Of a stretch of DNA of 64,000 nucleotides, positions 46,376 through 55,530 are shown piece after piece (within the stretch, counting starts at the first letter, position 1; every line of letters begins with the position of its first letter). The DNA is from Ruegeria sp. AD91A. GTDB taxonomy: Bacteria > Pseudomonadota > Alphaproteobacteria > Rhodobacterales > Rhodobacteraceae. Location of the stretch: the NCBI RefSeq assembly GCF_003443535.1, contig NZ_CP031946.1, positions 1,240,001 through 1,304,000 of the forward strand. The letters run 5' to 3'. The position numbers and the translations under genes were made by a program. Under the pieces are notes generated by a model. It had not been told where the DNA came from. It worked only from the letters and a program-made list of their open reading frames with translations, and did not search any database.

Positions 46376-46417
46376 AGCAACTGTATTCCTCATATGGGTT
46401 GAGAACCCCAGTATTGA
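46376..46417 (+). repeat. left arm of 42-bp inverted repeat
   Basis: Matches the reverse complement of 46656-46697 with a single mismatch (at 46384). The inner 33 bases are identical. The arm contains the 3' end of the transposase fragment and about 14 bases beyond it. Confidence 0.85.
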
Positions 46418-46655
46418 CGGGATTTGCACAGAGCATTTGCTTTTGTGACGAGTTTTCGGGCCTCAGCGGTGATAATGATTTTTTACGATTTTCCGGCCGC
46501 GCGTTGGTGATCAGCGAAGGCTTTCAGAACCGAGTTGTGATGAGCCGCAACCAGCGCGGCCTGGAACAACACGTACCGTAGCAAGCGTCGTCCGCCGCCA
46601 ATGGCTCGTTTCCCGCGCAAAGCCCCACCGTCATGGGCGATTGGTGCGAGCCTCA
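46390..46655 (-). pseudogene. IS110-family transposase, C-terminal fragment with in-frame stop
   Basis: Read on the minus strand, the segment encodes LAPIAHDGGALRGKRAIGGG and then RRLLRYVLFQAALVAAHHN, the classic C-terminal Transposase_20 region of IS110-type elements, and continues to AAGKS before a TAA at 46483-46485. The same frame goes on with KIIITAEARKLVTKANAL, which is the usual continuation, ending at TGA 46390-46392. So a point change created a stop, and the N-terminal three quarters are missing. Both ends coincide with arms of a 42-bp inverted repeat. It cannot transpose on its own. Confidence 0.85.
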
Positions 46656-46697
46656 TCAATACTGGGGTTCTCAACCCATATGAGGAATTCAGTTGCT
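46656..46697 (-). repeat. right arm of 42-bp inverted repeat
   Basis: Inverted copy of 46376-46417. It sits exactly at the 5' truncation point of the transposase fragment, so the element's end has been duplicated in inverted orientation. Beyond it lie 64 bases before the PhyH stop. Confidence 0.85.
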
Positions 46698-46761
46698 GGC
46701 CTTCGCAATTCAGGTTGGCTTTGGGTTCGATAAAAACATGATTCAGAGCTTGCGAAGGGAG

Positions 46762-47589
46762 TCATTGCGCCCCGGCGAAGAGTATTTGTTTCCTGCGGTC
46801 TGCATCCCTTTGACACAAAACGAAATCGCTCTCATTCAAAAAACCCCGAGGAGAGGGCGCAACTAAAAAATGTCCAAAATCATCACGCCCTGCGACTAGC
46901 GCAACCAGAGTTTTCACGCCGTTTTTCTGCTTCATTGAGGGCTTTATGAAACGCAACGCCGCACCAATGCGTCTATCGTCTGTGTTATTTGGTCCTGATG
47001 CGTGAAACAGATGCCCGTGATGCATGGATGCCTGCCCCGCACGTAATTCCACAGCGACTGCATCTTGTTCATTCACATCAACCGCGATTTCCTGCCCACG
47101 TGATAACAGATTGTTTTCGCTGAAGGTGTCCACGTGTGGCACGATACGGCTTTTATGGCTGCCGGGAACGAACTTCATACACCCGCTTTGCTCGGAAGCT
47201 TCCGAGATCGCAACCCAGCAGGTAACTTCCTCTGCGTCATCCAATCCCCAATAGGTCAGGTCCTGATGCCAGGAAACGATCTTTGTAGATCGAACTTCTT
47301 TGACAAATAGTGCTCCGCTCCAAACCATAAGGTCGGGTCCCAATACCGTTGAAGCAACTTCAATCAGTTTAGGATGGCGAAGAAGTGCGTCGAATGAAGG
47401 TATTAGCCTGTCCGGATAAGAATATAGCAGCTTCAGTTTATCTGGGTCGTCTTTGAGAATGCGCTCCGCTTCCTCAAAATCATCGCGCAATGCCCGGGTC
47501 TCGTTGTCTGTTAGGATGTCCAGCGGTGCTACGAAACCATCTCTTTCATAGGCCTCCGCGACGTCAGGCGATTGTCTATCCATTTTCAT
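46762..47589 (-). CDS. phytanoyl-CoA dioxygenase (PhyH) family protein
   Basis: A 275-residue Fe(II)/2-oxoglutarate dioxygenase. The iron ligands are H and D in SWHQDLTYWG and a distal histidine in HGHLFHASGPN. Relatives include ectoine hydroxylase and enzymes that hydroxylate small acids. It begins inside the end of the idonate-dehydrogenase-like gene (overlap 14 bases from ATG 47589; ATG 47583 also possible), so it belongs to that unit. Its stop is 64 bases from the IS remnant. The substrate is unknown. Confidence 0.85.
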   Translation of the reverse strand: MKMDRQSPDVAEAYERDGFVAPLDILTDNETRALRDDFEEAERILKDDPDKLKLLYSYPDRLIPSFDALLRHPKLIEVASTVLGPDLMVWSGALFVKEVRSTKIVSWHQDLTYWGLDDAEEVTCWVAISEASEQSGCMKFVPGSHKSRIVPHVDTFSENNLLSRGQEIAVDVNEQDAVAVELRAGQASMHHGHLFHASGPNNTDDRRIGAALRFIKPSMKQKNGVKTLVALVAGRDDFGHFLVAPSPRGFLNESDFVLCQRDADRRKQILFAGAQ

Positions 47590-48634
47590 TATCCGTGAAA
47601 ATCAACTGCACCTTCATTGATCGGCTTCGGTCAGATGCGATCTCGAACGCGGCTATAGCCTCCCGTACATCAAAGGAATGCGTCACCAACTGATCGACGT
47701 TAATTAGTCCGCTTCGCATCATCTCGACCGCGACTGAAAACTCGGAATGGAAACGGAAAGATCCGCGAAGTGCAATCTCTTTTGCAGTCAACACCTGCAT
47801 CGGCACCGTCATGTCGCCCCCCAGACCAAGCTGAACTAAGGTTCCGCCCGGGCGCAAACAGGCAACGCCAGACGCCAGAGCGGGTTGGGCACCTGAACAC
47901 TCCAAATGTATGTCAATTTGGCCCTTGTCTCTCTCAAAAAGCTCCAATTTTTGTGGTTCGTCCTTGGTGTTGATCACCTCGTCTGCACCGCAATCGCGAG
48001 CCGTGTTCAACGTCTGATCAGAAATATCGGTTGCTATAATTCTGGCAGCCCCTGACCGTCGTGCAACCATGATCGTAAGACACCCGATCGGACCGCAGCC
48101 TGTGACGAGTACCGTCTTACCGACCAGGCTCCCCGCCTGATTAACCGCGTGTAGACAAACAGCCAAAGGTTCCGCCATAGCAGCCTCCGCCGAGGTCAAT
48201 CCATCTGCTGCAACACATTGGTTGGCTTTGACGACAAGTTTGCTCTGAAAGGCACCTTGGATATGAGGATATGGCATTGCGCTGCCGTAGAATTTCATAT
48301 CAAGACAGTGGTTTTGCTGACCTTTCAGACAATAGAAGCAAGTTTGGCAGGGACAGGACGGAGAAATTGCGACCAGTTGACCAACGTTTAGCCCAACAGC
48401 ACCTGCTCCGATGTCCAAAATTTCACCTGCAACTTCATGCCCAAGCGCCATAGGCTCACGCAACCTGATCGAACCAAATCCTCCGTGGTTAAAATAGTGC
48501 AGGTCAGAACCGCAAATTCCACCGGCCTTCATTTCAATCAGAGCTTCATCTGAACCTATGTCGCGAACGTTTCGAGTTTCCAACCTAAGATCCTTCGCAG
48601 CATGGACAACAACCGCGATATTGGCCGACGACAT
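47576..48634 (-). CDS. zinc-dependent dehydrogenase, L-idonate 5-dehydrogenase-like
   Basis: A 352-residue medium-chain dehydrogenase. Catalytic zinc ligands are in GGICGSDLHYF and GHEVAGE, structural zinc cysteines in CPCQTCFYCLKGQQNHC, and the NAD loop is TGCGPIGCLT. Sequence character fits the IdnD branch that oxidises L-idonate to 5-ketogluconate. ATG 48634 has a GGGGG site upstream; the open frame before it has no similarity. It is divergent, across 71 bases, from the gluconate 5-dehydrogenase-like gene, its natural partner in idonate use. Confidence 0.82.
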   Translation of the reverse strand: MSSANIAVVVHAAKDLRLETRNVRDIGSDEALIEMKAGGICGSDLHYFNHGGFGSIRLREPMALGHEVAGEILDIGAGAVGLNVGQLVAISPSCPCQTCFYCLKGQQNHCLDMKFYGSAMPYPHIQGAFQSKLVVKANQCVAADGLTSAEAAMAEPLAVCLHAVNQAGSLVGKTVLVTGCGPIGCLTIMVARRSGAARIIATDISDQTLNTARDCGADEVINTKDEPQKLELFERDKGQIDIHLECSGAQPALASGVACLRPGGTLVQLGLGGDMTVPMQVLTAKEIALRGSFRFHSEFSVAVEMMRSGLINVDQLVTHSFDVREAIAAFEIASDRSRSMKVQLIFTDNENG

Positions 48635-48705
48635 TGATAAGACCCCCCCTATACAGATTGCCAAAAGATACGGATAGTCGGTGCCAACAACCAAGGAGTT
48701 TTTGC

Positions 48706-49473
48706 ATGACGCTTGAATTGTTCGACCTAAAGGGAACTCGCGCACTGGTGACGGGCTCTAGCCAAGGCATTGGATTTGCGCTGGCTCGCGGCTTGGCCGC
48801 CGCCGGTGCAAAGGTCATTTTGAACGGGCGCGACACCGCAAAACTATCTGCAGCAGCCTCCGAGTTGAACCAGGCAGGCGCCTCGGTACGTGAACTTTCG
48901 TTCGATGTGACCGATCATGAAGGTGTCCGATCTGCTGTGGACGACTTTGAAGAAAAAATCGGCCCGATAGACATCTTGGTAAACAACGCCGGAATGCAAC
49001 ACAGGACAGAGTTACAGGATTTCCCCGCTGATGCCTTCGAGCGCCTACTACAGACAAATGTGGCGTCCGTCTTTCACGTCGGTCAGGCAGTGGCACGACA
49101 TATGATTGTAAGAAAGTCTGGTAAGATCATTAACATTGCATCGGTTCAATCCGCATTGGCCAGACCGGGAATTGCGCCTTACACGGCGACAAAAGGTGCC
49201 GTGACCAACCTTACAAAAGGGATGGCAACTGATTGGGCCAAGTATGGTCTTAACTGCAATGCCATTGCACCTGGATATTTCGATACGCCTTTGAACGCCG
49301 CCTTGGTTGCCGACCCAGAGTTCAGTGCATGGCTCGAGAAACGTACTCCGGCCGGCCGCTGGGGCAATGTGGAAGAACTCGTCGGTGCAGCAGTATTCCT
49401 TGCGTCCCCCGCATCCAGCTTCGTCAATGGACATACTCTCTATATCGATGGTGGAATAACCGCGTCACTCTGA
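48706..49473 (+). CDS. SDR dehydrogenase, gluconate 5-dehydrogenase-like
   Basis: A 255-residue short-chain dehydrogenase. The cofactor motif is TGSSQGIGFALA, the NNAG motif is at about residue 87, and the catalytic tyrosine and lysine are in YTATKGA. The LFDLKGTRALVTGSSQGIG opening resembles IdnO, which reduces 5-ketogluconate to gluconate. An AAGGAG site precedes ATG 48706. Its partner idnD-like gene is divergent. It is alone on its strand, with the LysE gene convergent. Confidence 0.83.
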   Translation: MTLELFDLKGTRALVTGSSQGIGFALARGLAAAGAKVILNGRDTAKLSAAASELNQAGASVRELSFDVTDHEGVRSAVDDFEEKIGPIDILVNNAGMQHRTELQDFPADAFERLLQTNVASVFHVGQAVARHMIVRKSGKIINIASVQSALARPGIAPYTATKGAVTNLTKGMATDWAKYGLNCNAIAPGYFDTPLNAALVADPEFSAWLEKRTPAGRWGNVEELVGAAVFLASPASSFVNGHTLYIDGGITASL

Positions 49474-49521
49474 TCTGGAGCTTTCAATCGTCTGCAAAGC
49501 GTGGCTGAACAAAGAAGTCCG

Positions 49522-50112
49522 TCACACCACCGACTTCAAGGCAATCAGCACAACAACCAGCAATGAACCCGCCATCGCTAAGTTGATCCTTCGGTGCGAC
49601 CTCTCGCTTAAATCAAGGCTACCTATTTTTGCACCAGCACTCAGCCAGATCATGTGCACTGGCACCCAAATCGTATTGAAAACTATGACTTTTATGATGA
49701 CCTCCAAAAAAGGCGCTTCGGGCAAAAATGCAAACCCTGAAAACAATGCAGTGCCGACCACGTAAGCTTTTGGATTAATGAATTGTAGCGTCAGCCCATT
49801 TGCAAATCCAAGTGGTGAGTCTGCAGGAGAGAATCCAACTTTTGAGCCAGCGCTAGCAATGCGCCAGGCAAGAAAAACCAAGTATCCGACCGACGCAAAC
49901 AACAACAAGTTTCTCAGCACTGGCACAGCCAACGCCGCAGCGGCTACTCCCGAGACCACCAACATCATATTGATGAACCCGCCCAGCATCAAACCTGCCA
50001 CAAATGCCAGACCTGCCCGAAAACCAAAAGCTGATCCAATTCCGGCCGTTGTCAGAACACCAGGCCCCGGGGTAATCAGCAAAAAGAAAACCGCAACAGC
50101 AAACTCAAACAC
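49522..50112 (-). CDS. LysE/RhtB family transporter
   Basis: A 196-residue inner-membrane exporter with about six hydrophobic helices. The family marker TPGPGVLTTAGIGSAFGF is at residues 14-31 and LQFINPKAYV near residue 110. LysE-type proteins export amino acids or related compounds. The start is GTG 50112, 16 bases after the 2-hydroxyacid dehydrogenase stop, so it is the last gene of the minus-strand sugar-acid unit. Its cargo there is unclear. Confidence 0.83.
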   Translation of the reverse strand: MFEFAVAVFFLLITPGPGVLTTAGIGSAFGFRAGLAFVAGLMLGGFINMMLVVSGVAAAALAVPVLRNLLLFASVGYLVFLAWRIASAGSKVGFSPADSPLGFANGLTLQFINPKAYVVGTALFSGFAFLPEAPFLEVIIKVIVFNTIWVPVHMIWLSAGAKIGSLDLSERSHRRINLAMAGSLLVVVLIALKSVV

Positions 50113-50128
50113 TTGTCAGATTGGCCAT

Positions 50129-51052
50129 TTACACATCTCTGCATTCCGGAACAGCCGTGATAACCGATCCGTCCTTAAGATGTTGCAGCAGGTTGTCGAC
50201 AGTGAGGTCACCCATGGCTGCACGCGTCTCAAGAGTCGCGCTACCAGCATGAGGAAGAAGAACGACGTTGGGCAGCTCGCGCAGTTCTTTTGGAACACGC
50301 GGTTCGTCCTCGAAAACATCCAGCCCCGCCCAACCGAGCTCACCGTTCTGCAATGCTTTGATAAGAGCAGTTTCGTCGACGACTGACCCGCGACTAACGT
50401 TTATCAGTGTTCCGTCCGCCCCCAACGCACGCAACACCTCAGCGTTTACCAGCTTATTGGTCGACGAGCCTCCGGGCGTGATGCATATCAGGATGTTCAC
50501 GTGTTCCGCCAATCCAACCAAATTATCGAAGTAGCGGTACGGAACATCCTTCTGTGTCCGGGTATGATAAGAAATTTCGGGAGCCCATGGCTCCAACTTG
50601 TCAACGATCGCCTGACCAATGCGACCAAGACCAAGAATGCCTACTTTTTGATTATCCGCAGATCGGGTCAAAGGGGCGTTACCTTCAACTTCCCATCGTC
50701 CGGACCGAACGTAATCATCGTCACGTACGAGCTCTCGATAACATGACAGCAACAGCAGAACTGCCGTGGTTGCGACTTCTTTGTTCAACACATTAGGTGT
50801 GTGCGTAACGACAATCCCGCGCTCAGCAGCGGCATTTGCGTCGACGGCGTCGTAACCAACCCCATAGACGCTGATCATTTTCAGATTACTGAGGGAAGTC
50901 ATTAGGTCATGCGGAACTCCGTCGTGCCCATTTGTAACGATATGCGTTATGCTTTCCGCGTTGAAATCATCCAATTGATGTATGTCGAATACTGAGGTCA
51001 GGCGGTCTCGCATCCGTTCTGTGATGCCGCCAATTTGCAACAAGTCAGTCAT
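50129..51052 (-). CDS. D-2-hydroxyacid dehydrogenase (glyoxylate/hydroxypyruvate reductase type)
   Basis: A 307-residue NAD(P)H-dependent enzyme that interconverts 2-hydroxy and 2-keto acids. The nucleotide motif is GILGLGRIGQAI, the catalytic arginine is in INVSRGSVVDE, glutamate in DVFEDEPRVP and histidine in LLPHAGSAT. Start ATG 51052 overlaps the FAH stop. In this unit it may handle glyoxylate, glycolate, lactate or pyruvate produced by cleavage of a diketo acid. That is inference. Confidence 0.87.
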   Translation of the reverse strand: MTDLLQIGGITERMRDRLTSVFDIHQLDDFNAESITHIVTNGHDGVPHDLMTSLSNLKMISVYGVGYDAVDANAAAERGIVVTHTPNVLNKEVATTAVLLLLSCYRELVRDDDYVRSGRWEVEGNAPLTRSADNQKVGILGLGRIGQAIVDKLEPWAPEISYHTRTQKDVPYRYFDNLVGLAEHVNILICITPGGSSTNKLVNAEVLRALGADGTLINVSRGSVVDETALIKALQNGELGWAGLDVFEDEPRVPKELRELPNVVLLPHAGSATLETRAAMGDLTVDNLLQHLKDGSVITAVPECRDV

Positions 51053-51893
51053 CTTGGCCGACCTTTTGCCTCTGAACACCCAAACCATCGATGCGAAGCT
51101 CCATGACGTCGCCTTTTTTTAGGTAAACTGGTTCCGGCTTGATCCCCATTCCAACACCGGGCGGTGTTCCAGTTGAAATGACGTCGCCTGGGTGCAGTGT
51201 GAAAAGCTGGCTTAGATGCTCAATGATCTCGGCAACGGAAAAGATCATCGTAGCGGTGTTCCCGGTTTGCATGCGCTGACCGTTTACATCCAGCGACATA
51301 GCAAGACTTTGAGGATCAGGCACCTCGTCTCGGGTCACTAGCCAAGGGCCGGTAGGGCCAAATGTGTCGCAGGATTTTCCTTTGGTCCATTGGCCTGTCA
51401 ATTGAGTTTGAAAATGCCTTTCAGAGACATCGTTTACGATACAATAGCCAGCAACGTATTCGACCGCGTCAGCCTTGGAAACATATTTGGCCGTTTTGCC
51501 GATGACGACGCCGAGTTCGCATTCCCAGTCGGTGTGCGTAGATCCACGCGGCATGACTACGTCATCATATGCCCCAATGACCGCAGAATTTGCCTTGAAA
51601 AAAAGTATCGGATGCTTCGGGATTTGAGCACCGGTTTCTGCCGCATGGTCCGAGTAGTTTAATCCAATGCACAGGAATTTTCCGATTTTCCCAATACAAG
51701 GTGCGATGCGAGGATCACCCTCTACAATCGGTAGTTTGCCGGTATCCAATGAGCGCAGATTGTCAAGTGTTGCATCATCCAACATCTCACCCGTGATATC
51801 GTTGATGTGAGCAGACAGATCCCGTAGTAGGCCCTCAGAGTCGACCAAGGCGGGTTTTTCGGAGCCCTCGGCTCCGTAACGAACAAGTTTCAT
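51045..51893 (-). CDS. fumarylacetoacetate hydrolase (FAH) family enzyme
   Basis: A 282-residue FAH-fold hydrolase. Metal ligands are in TDWECELGVVIG and in VNDVSERHFQ, with the KSCDTFGPTGPWLV segment common to sugar-acid members. In the diketo-hydrolase pathway a close relative splits 2,4-diketo-3-deoxy sugar acids into pyruvate and a hydroxy acid. The neighbours (dehydratase, SDR) fit that assignment. An AAGGA site lies before ATG 51893. It is 11 bases after the dehydratase gene. Confidence 0.87.
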   Translation of the reverse strand: MKLVRYGAEGSEKPALVDSEGLLRDLSAHINDITGEMLDDATLDNLRSLDTGKLPIVEGDPRIAPCIGKIGKFLCIGLNYSDHAAETGAQIPKHPILFFKANSAVIGAYDDVVMPRGSTHTDWECELGVVIGKTAKYVSKADAVEYVAGYCIVNDVSERHFQTQLTGQWTKGKSCDTFGPTGPWLVTRDEVPDPQSLAMSLDVNGQRMQTGNTATMIFSVAEIIEHLSQLFTLHPGDVISTGTPPGVGMGIKPEPVYLKKGDVMELRIDGLGVQRQKVGQDD

Positions 51894-51904
51894 TTCTGTT
51901 CCTT

Positions 51905-53701
51905 TTAGTGATTGTCGCGTGGCAAGAAACCTCGCGCGATATCGCGGTAGTTTTCTGCACCCTTAAGGGTCATGCCACGATCCAGTCGATCTACTTTTTC
52001 GCGGAATATTTCCTGCCACGGTGATTGATTGGGCGGCATCGAATACCCACCGCGCGCCTCTAGATCGCGGGCGCGTTCATGCAGTTCTTCAAGAGAAACC
52101 AGCATATCTGCTGTGCCTTTGCCAAGATCGATGCGTAACCGGTCACCATTTTTCACCAAGGCCAACCCGCCGCCTTCCGCAGCTTCGGGTGAAGCATTCA
52201 GGATCGAAGGGCTTCCTGATGTACCGGATTGCCGGCCATCACCGATGCAAGGAAGGGCTTCGATGCCTTGTTTCAACAAATATGCAGGCGGACGCATGTT
52301 CACGACCTCTGCGGCACCCGGGTATCCTTTTGGTCCGGCTCCGCGCATGATCAGAATACAGTTTGCGTCGATGTTTTCCGCGGGATCGTCGATCCGATGG
52401 TGAAAATCCTCAGGCCCATCAAAAACGACAGCGCTGCCCTCAAATGCATCGGGGTCGTCTGGGTTTGACAGGTAAGCCATTCGAAAAGCTGGCGAGATCA
52501 CAGATGTCTTCATAATCGCGCTCTCGAACAGATTGCCCGAGAGATTGATGAACCCTGCTTGTTCCTTAACAGGGCTGCTGACAGGCTTGATCACATCACA
52601 ATTAAGCGACCGGCGCATGGAGCAGTTTTGCCCCATCGCGTTGCCGTTCACCGTTAATGCATCGGGATGAGGAAGCAATCCAGCTTCAAGAAGCTCTCCG
52701 ACAACTGCAGGAACGCCACCAGCATGTTGGTAATCTTCACCCAGGTATTTCCCGGCTGGTTGCATATTAACCAAAAGAGGTACGTCGTGGCCATGTTTCT
52801 GCCAGTCATCGTTGTTCAGCGGAACACCAAGATGCCGGGCAATTGCATTCAGGTGTATCGGCGCATTTGTCGATCCGCCAATGGCCGAGTTAATGACAAT
52901 CGCGTTTTCAAAAGCTTTTCGTGTCATGATATCGCTTGGGCGTAGATCCTCCCAAACCATGTCCACAACGCGTTTACCGGTTTCATAGCAGATTTGACCG
53001 CGCTCTCTATACGGGGCTGGTATGGCTGCTGATCCCGGCAATTGCATTCCCAAGGCTTCAGCAAGCGAATTCATGGTCGTCGCCGTTCCCATGGTGTTGC
53101 AATAGCCAACCGAAGGTGCTGCGGCAGCAGCGATTTCCATAAACTCATCGGTATCAATTTCATCAGCTGCAAGGTCTTCGCGCGCTTTCCAAATAACCGT
53201 TCCGGATCCGGCGCGCTCACCTTTCCACCAGCCGTTGAGCATGGGGCCGACCGACAGGGCGATCGCTGGGATGTTGACAGTCGCAGCGGCCATGAGAAGT
53301 GCGGGCGTGGTCTTGTCGCAACCAATGTTCAGAACAACGCCATCAATCGGATACCCGAATAGACTCTCCACCAAGGACAGATAAGCGAGATTGCGGTCCA
53401 AAGAGGCAGTTGGCCGTTTACCGGTCTCTTGTATCGGGTGCACGGGAATTTCAATGCACGTTCCCCCGGCAGCGATGATCCCGTCGCGAACGCGTTTGGA
53501 CAACTCGATATGGTGCCGATTGCAAGGGCTTAAATCGCTACCGGTCTGAGCAATGCCAATTATTGGCTTGCCCGACTGCAGCTCCTCACGGGTCAGTCCG
53601 TAGTTGAGATATCTTTCGAGATACAACGCGGTCATTTCCAAGTTTTCAGAATTCATAAACCACTTGCGAGACCGCAGATCATCCTTTGATATTACTGTCA
53701 T
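51905..53701 (-). CDS. IlvD/Edd family sugar-acid dehydratase
   Basis: A 598-residue iron-sulfur dehydratase that removes water from a sugar acid to give a 2-keto-3-deoxy acid. The cluster cysteines C60 ([10 protein letters not shown]), C128 ([10 protein letters not shown]) and C201 ([10 protein letters not shown]) follow the L-arabinonate/D-xylonate dehydratase subgroup rather than IlvD proper. I start at ATG 53701, which overlaps the upstream SDR stop as ATGA. Pentonates, or L-fuconate-like acids, are probable substrates. Confidence 0.9.
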   Translation of the reverse strand: MTVISKDDLRSRKWFMNSENLEMTALYLERYLNYGLTREELQSGKPIIGIAQTGSDLSPCNRHHIELSKRVRDGIIAAGGTCIEIPVHPIQETGKRPTASLDRNLAYLSLVESLFGYPIDGVVLNIGCDKTTPALLMAAATVNIPAIALSVGPMLNGWWKGERAGSGTVIWKAREDLAADEIDTDEFMEIAAAAAPSVGYCNTMGTATTMNSLAEALGMQLPGSAAIPAPYRERGQICYETGKRVVDMVWEDLRPSDIMTRKAFENAIVINSAIGGSTNAPIHLNAIARHLGVPLNNDDWQKHGHDVPLLVNMQPAGKYLGEDYQHAGGVPAVVGELLEAGLLPHPDALTVNGNAMGQNCSMRRSLNCDVIKPVSSPVKEQAGFINLSGNLFESAIMKTSVISPAFRMAYLSNPDDPDAFEGSAVVFDGPEDFHHRIDDPAENIDANCILIMRGAGPKGYPGAAEVVNMRPPAYLLKQGIEALPCIGDGRQSGTSGSPSILNASPEAAEGGGLALVKNGDRLRIDLGKGTADMLVSLEELHERARDLEARGGYSMPPNQSPWQEIFREKVDRLDRGMTLKGAENYRDIARGFLPRDNH

Positions 53702-54456
53702 TGGCCTGACCAACCCCCATCAATTACATGTGTGTGTCCTGTGGTGAATGCACTCTCATCACTCGCCAGATAGACGACCAATGCAGCAATCTCTTCTGCT
53801 TTTGCCACACGCCCCATAGGTTGACGTGCCACAAATTGTGCAAGCGCTTCTTCTCTGCTGCCCAGTTGCTTGCCCAATTCATCGACCCTGCCCCGCCAAC
53901 TGGGACTGTCGACCGTTCCCGGGCATATGCAATTGCACCGAATTCCTTGCGTTATAAAATCCACGGCCACCGACTTCGTCAGCCCAACAACAGCAGCCTT
54001 AGTCGCGCCATAGACGAAGCGATTTGGCGCGCCTATTACAGATCCCAACGCGGACGACATATTGATTATCGACCCTCCGCCACGCTCAAGCATTCCGGGC
54101 AAAACAGCCTTAACAGTGCGCACCATTGAACGAACGTTTAGGTCCATGGCAAAATCCCATTCGTCATCTGTTGCTTCGAGAATTGTGCCGTGATGCACGA
54201 ACCCAGCACAATTAAACAGAACGTCTGGTTTGGCCCGCTCGGCACCTTCTTGGACACTTTCATCATTCGTCACATCCATCTCGAAAATTTCCAAATTTTC
54301 GAGATTCTCGCCCCGAATCGAGTTTAGGTTTGTGATGTTTATGTCGGTCGCATAGACAATCGCGCCCTCTCTCGCCATTGCAACCACGCTGGCAAGTCCG
54401 ATCCCTTGCGCCGCAGCTGTAACCAACACACGCTTTCCCTTAAGTCTTTCTATCAT
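53698..54456 (-). CDS. SDR family oxidoreductase (2-keto-3-deoxy acid dehydrogenase type)
   Basis: A 252-residue short-chain dehydrogenase. The cofactor loop is [12 protein letters not shown], aspartate in YATDIN suggests NAD, the tyrosine/lysine pair is in YGATKAA, and the end is [10 protein letters not shown]. The sequence style is that of 2-keto-3-deoxy-L-fuconate dehydrogenases, which oxidise C4 to give the 2,4-diketo acid for the FAH enzyme. It heads the minus-strand unit, followed by dehydratase, FAH, 2-hydroxyacid dehydrogenase and LysE. Confidence 0.85.
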   Translation of the reverse strand: MIERLKGKRVLVTAAAQGIGLASVVAMAREGAIVYATDINITNLNSIRGENLENLEIFEMDVTNDESVQEGAERAKPDVLFNCAGFVHHGTILEATDDEWDFAMDLNVRSMVRTVKAVLPGMLERGGGSIINMSSALGSVIGAPNRFVYGATKAAVVGLTKSVAVDFITQGIRCNCICPGTVDSPSWRGRVDELGKQLGSREEALAQFVARQPMGRVAKAEEIAALVVYLASDESAFTTGHTHVIDGGWSGQ

Positions 54457-54645
54457 TTATATTTTCCAACTTCCTTAGTCACAATTGCACCGCTGGCTTT
54501 TGGTCCACGGATCAACTGAAGTTCAAAGAAACCTTGGTAAGACTTCGACGACTTGTGGCATGTGAGGCCAGAAACGTTAGCGTATGACAGAGATTGTGGT
54601 TTGGCCATAACCAAGCGTGATACATCCCCAGGAGGACAGGAAATC

Positions 54646-55530
54646 ATGAGCAAACAGTTTGATGTCGCTGTGTTGGGAACCGGCCTGATGGGCGTTCCCA
54701 TGGCGCGGAATCTCCTCAAATCTGGCTTGTCTGTGACCGCATGGAACCGAACCCTAGACAAAGCCAAACCCTTGGTTGCGGAAGGTGCGACGGTAACGGA
54801 CACCGCCGCGCTGGCGATAGCGGATGCAGACATTATTGTGACCATGCTTTCGGATGGATACGCAACTGGTGCGCTGTTGGCTGACGCGGCGTTCTGCGAG
54901 CACTTGAAGCCTGGAATGATCTGGATTGATATGTCTAGCGCCAAGCCTGAACACGCCCGAGAACAATCCGCGCAATTGGCCAGGATGGGGATATCTCATT
55001 TGGATGCCCCGGTTTCCGGTGGCACAAGAGGCGCCGAGGCGGCAACCCTTGCGATCATGGTAGGAGGAGACAAAGACGTACTGGAGCAAGTTAAACCAAT
55101 TCTTTCAGCAATGGGCCAACCTGTCCACGTCGGCCCTAGTGGCTCAGGGCAATTGTGCAAACTGGCCAATCAAACAATTGTTGCAGTAACAATTTCAGCC
55201 GTCGCCGAAGCGACACTTTTGGCACAGCAAGGGGGTGCGGATCCAATGGCCCTGCGTTCGGCATTGAAAGGCGGATTTGCTGATAGCGTTATCCTGCAAC
55301 AACACGGTGAACGAATGTCTGAGGGCAATTTCGCACCCGGTGGCTTGTGTAAATTTCAGCTAAAGGACTTGGACAACACGTTGGAAGAAGCGAGAAGCCT
55401 AGGCATCGAACTGCCCAACACGCAATCTGTACGCGACCGCTTCAAGTATCTTATTGACGAAATGGCTGGGGCTGAACTGGACCATTCGGCTCTGTATCTG
55501 GAACTCAAAAAACGGAACAAAATGTCGTGA
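54646..55530 (+). CDS. 3-hydroxyisobutyrate dehydrogenase family protein, threonate dehydrogenase-like
   Basis: A 294-residue NAD(P)-dependent beta-hydroxyacid dehydrogenase. The cofactor motif is LGTGLMGVPMARNL, substrate motif DAPVSGGTRGAEAATLAIM, and the catalytic lysine is in GQLCKLANQ. With the downstream DenD-like gene it recalls LtnD, L-threonate 2-dehydrogenase of the four-carbon acid pathways; tartronate semialdehyde reductase is another option. GGAGG precedes ATG 54646. It overlaps the next gene as GTGA. Confidence 0.82.
   Translation: MSKQFDVAVLGTGLMGVPMARNLLKSGLSVTAWNRTLDKAKPLVAEGATVTDTAALAIADADIIVTMLSDGYATGALLADAAFCEHLKPGMIWIDMSSAKPEHAREQSAQLARMGISHLDAPVSGGTRGAEAATLAIMVGGDKDVLEQVKPILSAMGQPVHVGPSGSGQLCKLANQTIVAVTISAVAEATLLAQQGGADPMALRSALKGGFADSVILQQHGERMSEGNFAPGGLCKFQLKDLDNTLEEARSLGIELPNTQSVRDRFKYLIDEMAGAELDHSALYLELKKRNKMS

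Noticed and set aside
46399..46581. Short plus-strand frame in the IS remnant
   Set aside because: It is antisense to the transposase fragment and starts within the inverted-repeat arm.
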